From: Amorphophallus konjac
Lineage: Eukaryota > Streptophyta > Magnoliopsida > Alismatales > Araceae
Assembly: GCA_022559845.1 (NCBI GenBank)
Contig: CM040128.1
Coordinates: 178,924,413 to 178,988,412, forward strand
DNA length: 64,000 nucleotides
Direction: 5' to 3'
In this document: positions 56,626-64,000 of the stretch, piece by piece
Position numbering within the stretch: position 1 is the first letter of the stretch
How the letters are laid out: the number at the start of each line of letters is the position of its first letter
The notes under the pieces: generated by a model
Told to the model about the DNA's origin: nothing
Databases searched by the model: none
Seen by the model: the letters and a program-made list of their open reading frames with translations, nothing else
Program-made: the position numbers and the translations under genes

Positions 56626-56789
56626 GCTTCCTGCTTAATTCATTTAATCTACGTAACTCTGCAATTATTTTAGATTCTTGTGTATCTCCACACCATCCTT
56701 TCAACCCTTCCGAGTCTTCGGGCTCGTGGGTGGCAGTTCGAGATTCGGGCTATCGGGCCTTCCCGGTGTTCGGATTTCGGGTCGTTACA

Positions 56790-58062
56790 AATGGCACGTG
56801 ATCCAAGGCCATGTTTGAAAGGAGATTTAGCCACCTAGAAAAGTGCATCTTCAGATCTTTTTTGCACTTGGACCGCGCGCTTCCATCATCTGACACATGG
56901 AGCTTCACAAGAGCATCTTCTACTAGAGTTTTGGGCGGGAAACGTGTTTCCCACGCGCCCTTTTCTTGCGAGGCCATATAAAAAGGGACATGATCCCTCA
57001 GATCGGGAGATATAGATTGAAGAGAAAAATAAAGAGGGATTACTGAGAAAGTGAGCGAGAGTTGAAGAGATTGGCAGAGTGAGCGTCAGAAGCTGAGACG
57101 AAGAAGTCTTCGGAGCTGAAGAGAGCCGAGAGCTAAGAGGTGAAGCTAGAAGAAGATCCTGTAGTGAAGGAAAGTAGAGTATCGTAAGTTGGGAGAATTG
57201 AGTTTGTGAGTGTTAATATGTAATTGACTCGTGGATCAAATCTAGAGTCAATCTACTCCTAGAGAGCTACATTGTTTTCTCGTTTCTTTCTTTCATTTTA
57301 ATTTCTGAATTCCATCAAGCTGTGAGTCAGCGGGCGAGGGTGAGTCCTCGGATAGCGAAGTTATAAAGCTCAGGGGTAGCAAGCTGTGAGGCTCAACGGT
57401 CTGGGATCATTTCCCCGAAGCTGTGGATCAGCGGTGTGTAGGGATCTAATCCCCGAAGCTGTGGATTAGCGGATCGAAGCTGTGAATCAGCAGTAAACCA
57501 TACTTAGTCTAAGTGTGGAGTGGATGTAGGTGAAAACCGAACCACCTAAAAACCCTTTGTCTCTCGTGTGATTGATCTATGCTCCAATGTGTTTACAGCT
57601 TCTGTCTGCTCGGTGTTTAGATGAATGCTTAGGAGCGTTTCAGAGAAACACGCTTTCACTTGTTGAAATTGCTATCCGAGATTGTTGCTAAAGCTTTTCA
57701 TCTAGTAGGTATATCAAAAGGTGTGGGTGAAAGGATAAGATACACTTATCTGGAATTCCACCTCTTGCGTGAGGTTAGCCTCCGCCATCGTACTATATGT
57801 GGGTGTTTGGCTGACTATTAGTGCAATCATCTGATCTCTCTTGATATTACTGAAATTCTTCTCTTGCAGAATTTGGAGATTCTATATGGCATTTTACAGT
57901 AACTTTTTCAAGTTGTTATTGAACATTGCCCCTTGTGCATACTTGCTAGCATGTTAATTTGTTATGAAACTTACATCTCTCGATTGATTTACAGTGGTTA
58001 GTTGTTTTTCCGCATTGTCTTTAACTGCTGTAGTTTTTAAGGGGTAGATCTATTCACCCCCC
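56790..58062 (+). repeat. Copia-like LTR, right part
   Basis: Begins with AATGG, the right target duplication of element 5. It contains ccatataaaaaggg (TATA-like, 56,975-56,985) and an untranslated-looking region with repeated gaagctgtg(g/a)atcagcgg units at 57,355-57,495. It ends at gatctattcaccccc, where element 8 starts. The last bases of this LTR should reappear beyond the right edge. Confidence 0.65.
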
Positions 58063-59845
58063 TGTTGACACCTATTTTTTGCCAATAAGTTGAGTCATTC
58101 CTTTTACCACCATTTATTGATGCCTCGAGTTGTCCATTGCTCGTTGGGCCATTTTCAGGCATAACGTTGGGCCTATTTTATGGGTACCTCCCTCCCTGAC
58201 TCGGTCTGCTTCAATTCAGGACTTAATGGGCCTTGATTTTGCTTAGTTTATCACATTTTATCAATTTCAAGCGTCCAGCCTTTGCACGGTCAATTGCCTG
58301 GCCATTCAGTCAATGAGTGGTTGGTATTGAGCCGTTCTTCTATTTATCGGATATTTATGTGATTTTCTGAATTTCCACCGATATGCTGTTGAACGATCCT
58401 CGTGTAGCCGTCCAAGTTAATGGAACGGTATTCATATGGCCGTCCAGTTCTCAGAGTCCCTAGGGCGTTAGTTTTCAGATAATTATCTATTTATCTATTT
58501 TATTTGAATTTATCACCGACAGGCTCTGAACGGTTGGAGTTGGGCTGCCCCATGAATTGAGTAGTCTATCACGAGACCGTTCAATCCATAAGAGTCCAAC
58601 GGTGAAATAGTCGGCTAGTTCGATGGATATTGTGGATTATTTTCCTATTTATTTAATTTCCACCGACAGCCTTGGACGGTCTAGCAATAGACCGTGCAAT
58701 AGGCTGGGCGGCCTATCGAGTGACCGCTTAATGGCCTGATTTCTGAGGTTTTAATGAATTTTCTCTCTCCAATCTGTGGCTAAACCCTTAACTTTTCCCA
58801 TCATTCTCTCTGAGGTTTCTCAACCAAATGAGATACCGTTCGATCCTGGTGGGAGATAAATCAATTATCTACGAATTATCTTTTGATATCTTGACCTAAT
58901 TTTCACTGAAAACCCTTATTTTCGGGGATAGGTTTATGGGCTCTATAAATAGGACCCTTAGTCTAGACTTTGAAAGGGGGAGATCTATGGTCGACGGCGA
59001 AGCTCTGCCAAACTTTTGAGCGACCTACAGTCAGGGAGGGAGGCTTTCTACGTCCACTCAGGCCTCCAGTTCAGGGAGTGTTTGTTGTTTTTTGAGTCTT
59101 TATTTTAATAGCCCCACCATCCTTTTCTTCATTGCATGCATCATTTTCTTCGCTCTTTTCCCACATTTTTCACTCTTGCACGTCATACACACACCCTCCT
59201 ATTATTTTTCCACGCCCCCCTAGGGGTTTAAAAACTCCCAAGTATCCCCCATTCCGATTTATTATGTTTATTTTCATTCGTTCTTATAGTTACTACACTT
59301 CACAGTTCTGATCTTAGGTTTTCTTTTGTGTTTTCCATTGTGTTTTGCAGGTCGGCATCATGCTAGCACGAAGCCCATCCCATCTGGCCGGCCGGAAGGG
59401 GTGGAGGTCTAGATCCTATAACTTAAAACCTGGTGGGATTGAGAGGACGTCTTCCTGTCCGTCCGAGTACGAGAGCGATCTTCACAGAGCCATCCTTCGT
59501 TCCTCTGCGGCTTCCTCTGGACCGTTCTCCTATCAAGCCAGGCTTCATCCCGCGTTCGTCCCAGCACTGGTGAGCGGTCTATCGATCGACCATTCATTAA
59601 TAATGCGGTTCATCCCGAGTCGTTTATTTCCGTAGTGCTGCTTACAGGCGAGTGTCCCCCCCCCCTTTTCCAAGGCACGATATATTTATTTACATTGGAA
59701 GCCTTGGTGGCGATCATGATCCACACACTCACACCTTTCTGCCCTTCTAGTTTCATTTCATTTGTGTCTTACATTGACAAAGTAGAGGGATAAGGAAGGA
59801 TAACAAAAGAAAGTATCAGGTGAAGGAACATATTTATAATCAACA
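58063..59845 (+). repeat. Element 8 5' LTR, about 1783 bp
   Basis: Starts TGTTGACACCTATTTTTTG (compare TGTAGACACGCC of element 1) and ends ATCAACA 6 bases before the primer site. TATA-like ctataaatagg at about 58,940. It contains the inverted repeat ACGGTCTA-GCAA-TAGACCGT at 58,676-58,695 and several looser ones between 58,390 and 58,740. Confidence 0.75.
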
Positions 59846-59851
59846 AATTTC

Positions 59852-59868
59852 TGGCGATCACGGTGGGA
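59852..59868 (+). promoter_or_regulatory. Element 8 primer binding site (probable)
   Basis: TGGCGATCACGGTGGGA. A related tggcgatcatgatcc lies upstream at 59,709-59,723 inside the LTR. Not the iMet type; tRNA not identified. Confidence 0.65.
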
Positions 59869-61122
59869 CACCTAGTGCCCATCGTGTTGGTGTTGTGCTG
59901 ACCACCTTCTGCCTTTGTTAGGTTTGTCTTCTAAGCGATTTCAGGTCATTATCTCGTCATCTTGCGTCTCTGTTCTCTGGAGTTTACACGGTTCCTTCCG
60001 AGCCGTTCACATACCAGCGCGGCCGATAGGCAGCCGCTCTGTTCTGACCACCAGTAGTGATCATTCTACGAACCCTCTACCTTCACCGGTCTCACGCATG
60101 CCGTTCATTTGTTCCACGGTCTGCTGCAAGCCGTCTACTACTGCTGGCTCAAGTACACTTCTGCCTTTACACTGGTGATTTCTGTTGACATTCTGCGGTC
60201 TTTTCAGGTTCGTCCCAGAGTTTGAACAGTCTATCGACAGACCGTTCTGTCAGGTACGCCTCTATTCCCGTTCCTTTCGTCCATTCCAGTTTCTGTCTTA
60301 TTGTCAGTTCTAGTTTTATTACTCCCTGCCATTGAACGGCCCTCACAGGACCATCGACCTCGCTGAACGGTCTCCCACAGACCGTTTATTACTGCTACAG
60401 TGCACCCGAGCCTTCATTTTGATTACTATTTCAGATTATCTCATGTTATTTCGGTGCTGTTATTGATCTCCCCTTTACTACCATTTCAGTTTGCATGATT
60501 GCCTTTCATACTTATCGTATTTGGTTGCCCATTGTTCGCTAGATCTAGGTTAGACTCTTGCATGCACTCCGGTGCGCATAGGGCTATATACACTTTTCAT
60601 ACTAGTCGCATCCCTACCTAGGTAGGGGATCCTCTCGTCTCCATACTCCATGGAGCCGACTAGGTGGCCTTGCCAAGGACCTCCGTAAGTCCCCGTGAGC
60701 CGTGGATTCCCACACGGACGCCGGACAGGTTGTACCATACCACACCAATCTAGGGTTTGCATCCGAGAGAGGGAGTGTCCCTTAGAGTCAACCCAATTTC
60801 CCATCCTACCCTAGTTAGGTACCCTTGTGGTTGAGTGAATTATCATCTTAATTAATCCACTAAGGTCTTAAAAGGAAATCAATAAAACATTTCGTGTATC
60901 ATTCATAACTTGAGTGGTTAATTGGTTGTCTCTCTTCTCATCTCCCCCCTCTCTTGTGTGCATTTTTGGTTGGACTATTTGTTTTGGACCTTTGTTAGGG
61001 TTGTTTGCTTTCTCTCCCTAGGTGTTTAGTGCATGTGGAGTTGCTTCCTCCCCATAGGATCATCTCCTAGGGGCAGCTCCCATTTCGTCTCCTATTTCAA
61101 CCCATTATTGGATTCTCCAACC
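59869..61122 (+). other. Element 8 untranslated leader with hairpin units
   Basis: No coding frame. Inverted repeats include GAAC-GTCT/AGAC-GTTC at 60,223-60,246 and AACGGTCT/AGACCGTT at 60,366-60,386. The position relative to primer site and gag matches the array in the element 1 leader. Confidence 0.7.
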
Positions 61123-64000
61123 ATGTCATCCTATAATCTTTCCCACACCCACGAGGACTTCCTTCCTCAGGGGCTTTTGGAGGACCCACCTAGGGTCGTT
61201 TCTCTCCAGGGGAGAGAGGGGTCTGCCCCTCCTCTTCCATCTGCCACTATTGAGGGTGCCCAACCCTCTCTCTCGGATTCATCCACTCACAACTCTGCCA
61301 GTCATGTTTTCCACATGATGGCCCAGTTGGACCCTACTCAACTCCATCTCCTTAAACAATCCTTGCAAGGGGCAGATGCCCCGCCTTCAGTGCTTTCTTC
61401 TGGCGTGACTGCTGCCGCCACTTCTATAGTTTCAGTTGTTAGATCAGCTACCTCTGCTGCCGCTATTGATCTGACCCCTATTCGTCCTCAGATTCTTCGA
61501 TTCCCTAACATAGAAGCGGGCCAGGCTTCTACCTCGGCCTATGAGCCTCTTAACAAGGGGAAGACCCAGATCCCCGTGCCCTCCTATTCTGATCCCTACA
61601 CTACCATCTCTCCAGCGCCGCAGGCCCTTGTGGCCCCGGCCAATTTTGTTCACCTCCAGCCAGGGGCTGCCCAGCTTGCTTACTCGGATATGGGCCCTTC
61701 TTTGGCCCATTATCCTTCTTATGGGCTTCCTTCTCCATCGGTCTATCCATCTGCTCCATACACAGGTTCTGCTCTTCCCGCACCGTCTCCTCCATCCCGG
61801 GAACGGGAGATTCTCAAAAAGTGGGTTGCCATGCAGCAGCAAATCGATCTCCTTCATAAAAGGGTCGGCCCACAATCCCTTGCTGATGTCCCTGTTCCTA
61901 ACTTCCGGGACATTCATTTTCCTCCCCAGTCTGAGCTCCCCGTATACCGTAAATACGACGGGAATGGCAACCCGTTCATTCATGTCAGGGAGTTCCTTTA
62001 TGAATCGGCGCAGTTTAAGCATGATGATCACCTTATGGCGTATCTTTTCCGCCGATCCTTGGGCGGGGTGGCACTTGAATGGTTTTATACCTTGCCTTTG
62101 GAGGAGGCAGAAAGTTTCAAGATGGTGAAAGAGAAATTCATTCAAAGATTCCAAGACCGGGTAGGCCCGGAATACTCATTTACAGACTTGGTAGTAGAGA
62201 AGATGAAGGCAGACGAAGACTTTGGTACGTATGCTGACCGATGGAGGTAGATGGCCTCACGTGTACCCGGGCAGATCCCGGAGGAAGAAAAGGTGAAATT
62301 GTTAATTTCCAATGCCACTCTGACATTTTGAAACATATTGGCAATGAACGATATTTCAAACATGCACCAGTTGTACAGTCGGGCCCGGTTTATCCAGACC
62401 CAATTCAAAGACTCCCCCATCCACTCTTTGTTTGAAACCCAAAAGCCCAAATCTGTTAAAAAGACCTAGGGCCCAATTACTGAGGGAGTACAAACCAATG
62501 AGAAGGTGCAGGCTGTTCAATTTCCTAACCAGTCTATTCCACCCCGTTTCCAGAAACCTCCGCGCAACCCCCAGTTCTCCACTCCACAAGCTCCCCGACA
62601 CCCTTTCCAAGCTCCTCAACATCTACAACCACCACCACCACCACAATAGCCTCAACAGCCACCCTAATACCACAATGTCCCTCCTCCTGCTGGTTATGGG
62701 CCTGCTCGACCGGGTCCGAAAAGAGCCCATTATCCTCCACTTCCAGAAACTTTGTCGGACATATTTTTGGCCCTGATGTACACTGGTGACATATAGCTCC
62801 CTCCGAAACGTCAGAACTGGAACCCGACCGCCGATCAATCAAGATATTGTATATATCATCGACAGCCCAGGCACACAATAGACAGATGCTTTCAGTTCCG
62901 AGATTTAGTGTATGATTTGCATGAGGGGCAAAGGATTGACTGGGCCCAAATGCATAAGTTGATAGAAGATATTAAAGAGAAGAGAAGACAAGCAAGGCCA
63001 CAGTAGGCGGCACCACAGCAGCAGTAGTAGTAGTTTTAGTAACCCCAACCTCAATAGCAGCAACAACAATCTGAACTCGGGATTCATCAAAATCCCATGC
63101 TAGACCACCAACCCGCTCCTCAACAGTAGCCGCCGACACCAGCGCAAGTAAATGTTGTTCACCACCTAGCCCCTAATGCTGGGTGGTCCTATGATGATGA
63201 GACTCTCGCTCATCTCTTGGCCTTCCACCACACCAACTCCCCCGCACCTTCTGTTCCTTCTATTCTCTGGCCCACCACCTTGACCACTACTCCACCCTCT
63301 TTTCCCTCCAGGTCACCTATTGCACCCGCCACATTCCCTGCCATTCGCAAATCCTTCCGCCATCACCCACCGTACCCTCCATTATCACCCCTCCATTTAG
63401 CCCTTCGCCCATCACCACTCCGCCAGGGCCCGTCAGGCCAGCCTCCGCCATCCTCACTCCCATTTCTATCTCTTCCACTCACCCTCCTGGGCCAACCGGG
63501 AGTCCATCTGATGCCGTGTCGGCACGCAACTGTGCCCTTCGGAGTGGGCATTTATTTCACAGAAGTTACCCCGCTACTGGTGCACCTGCACCCAACCCCC
63601 ATATTCCTTCATCAGCAGTTGAAGCAGAAGAAGTCGACCCCGTGCCTAGCATGAAGTATGATTTGCTACAGCATTTGGACTGGATGCCGGCCAAGATCTT
63701 AGTCTTGGAGTTAATTAAGAGGTCCACGTTACACCAAGATGCCTTGAGGGCTTTTCTGCAGAAAGTTATGGTTAGCGAGGATGTAGCAGTGAACAGCTTA
63801 CCGTCGGTGTTGGCCACTATCACAAGGGGGCCATCTATTTCATTTTCTGAGTCAGAGCTAGCGCCCCCGGAGGCACGGCAGATGCCGTTATGCATTACAA
63901 TTTCATTGAATAAAGTGGCTGTCAATTCAGCTCTTGTGGACACGGGAGCGTCTATTAATGCATGTCCCCTGAACACGTTGCGCGCCTGCAACATATCAGA
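61123..64000 (+). pseudogene. gag-pro: Element 8 gag-protease, many TAG codons, partial
   Basis: From the ATG at 61,123 (MSSYNLSHTHEDFLPQGLLE), open to a TAG at 62,248-62,250. The Gag core is at about 61,900-62,330 (YLFRRSLGGVALEWFYTLPL), followed in the same frame by the CX2H-type cluster (CIYHRQPRHTIDRC, about 62,850), a Gln-rich tract and a Pro-rich region. Retropepsin begins at the window end (LVDTGASINACP, DTG at 63,939-63,947). At least a dozen in-frame stops, mostly TAG; the Gln-rich tract at 63,000-63,130 alone has about seven. Same family as element 1. The G-patch region lies beyond the edge. Confidence 0.85.

Larger units (their letters stand above)
34482..56789 (+). mobile_element. 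Element 5: complete Tekay/Del-like gypsy element carrying two later insertions
   Basis: Plus strand. LTRs 34,482-36,882 and 48,547-56,789, iMet primer site, gag, pol, polypurine tract and a perfect AATGG duplication. Removing element 6 (with one GTACT) from gag and the LINE (with one 18-bp duplication) from the 3' LTR leaves about 9.7 kb, with a 3' LTR of 2387 bp against 2401 bp for the 5' LTR. Confidence 0.95.
48547..56789 (+). repeat. Element 5 3' LTR, split by the LINE
   Basis: LTR sequence is at 48,547-50,769 and 56,626-56,789; the insert is the LINE plus one target duplication. The LTR ends GGGTCGTTACA. The join is confirmed by the uninterrupted partner at about 36,700-36,882. Confidence 0.93.
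58063..64000 (+). mobile_element. Element 8: Tat-like Ty3/gypsy retrotransposon, right part outside the window
   Basis: Plus strand: 5' LTR (58,063-59,845), primer site, leader, and gag-protease running off the edge at the retropepsin. Same family as element 1 by gag and primer site but in opposite orientation, with an LTR that is not recognisably alike in sequence. Inserted in the copia-like LTR. Confidence 0.88.

Noticed and set aside
1..64000. Host genes, tRNA or rRNA genes
   Set aside because: I found none: every frame with recognisable domains belongs to a retroelement, and I saw no complete tRNA or rRNA sequence, only tRNA-derived primer sites.

Overview
This window looks like nuclear heterochromatin of a flowering plant with a transposon-rich genome. 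I find no host gene, tRNA, rRNA or organellar DNA. Nearly every base that can be explained belongs to nested mobile elements: Ty3/gypsy LTR retrotransposons (chromodomain-bearing Tekay/Del-like families and a Tat-like family whose protease is followed by a G-patch), a Ty1/copia-like LTR, a plant L1-type LINE with an RNase H domain, and the end of a CACTA DNA transposon. The sequence alone does not show which plant lineage this is.

Left half (1-29,000), read from the outside in. Element 4 (minus) has its gag cut at 23,512/23,513 by element 3 (plus, 17,209-23,512). The 5' LTR of element 3 is cut at 17,208/17,209 by element 2 (minus, 7,597-17,208). The 3' LTR of element 2 is cut at 7,596/7,597 by element 1 (minus, 1-7,596), which runs off the left edge. 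LTR-like DNA and two tandem-repeat blocks follow at 24,161-28,645.

Middle (28,645-33,415). This holds a promoter-like stretch, an unexplained stretch, a C-rich minisatellite, a CACTA terminus ending at 31,284, the leader of another Tat-like element (31,285-about 32,400), and the 3' LTR plus the last codons of a chromodomain gypsy element (to 33,415).

Right half (33,416-64,000). A copia-like LTR (33,416-34,481 and 56,790-58,062) is split by element 5, a complete gypsy element with matching AATGG target duplications (34,482-56,789). Element 5 carries two later insertions: element 6, a very young gag-only element (37,857-44,612, duplication GTACT), inside its gag; and a full-length LINE (50,770-56,607, 18-bp duplication) inside its 3' LTR. 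Element 8 (Tat-like, plus) starts at 58,063 inside the copia-like LTR and runs off the right edge.

Two patterns cut across element boundaries. First, most of the LTR or leader regions, though unrelated in sequence, carry an array of short GC-rich inverted repeats, each family with its own stem (GGTCGACC, ACGGTC/GACCGT, GGCGGTC/GACCGCC, ACGCCCT/AGGGCGT and others). Second, element 2 and the gag-only element 6 share an ungapped 120-nt untranslated leader, about 85% identical, predicted to form three small hairpins; one stem keeps its pairing through two compensating base-pair changes. Most coding decay in elements 5 and 8 is TAG or TGA in place of probable CAG or CGA codons, as expected from deamination of methylated cytosine. 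Only the element 6 gag and the first two LINE reading frames are open.
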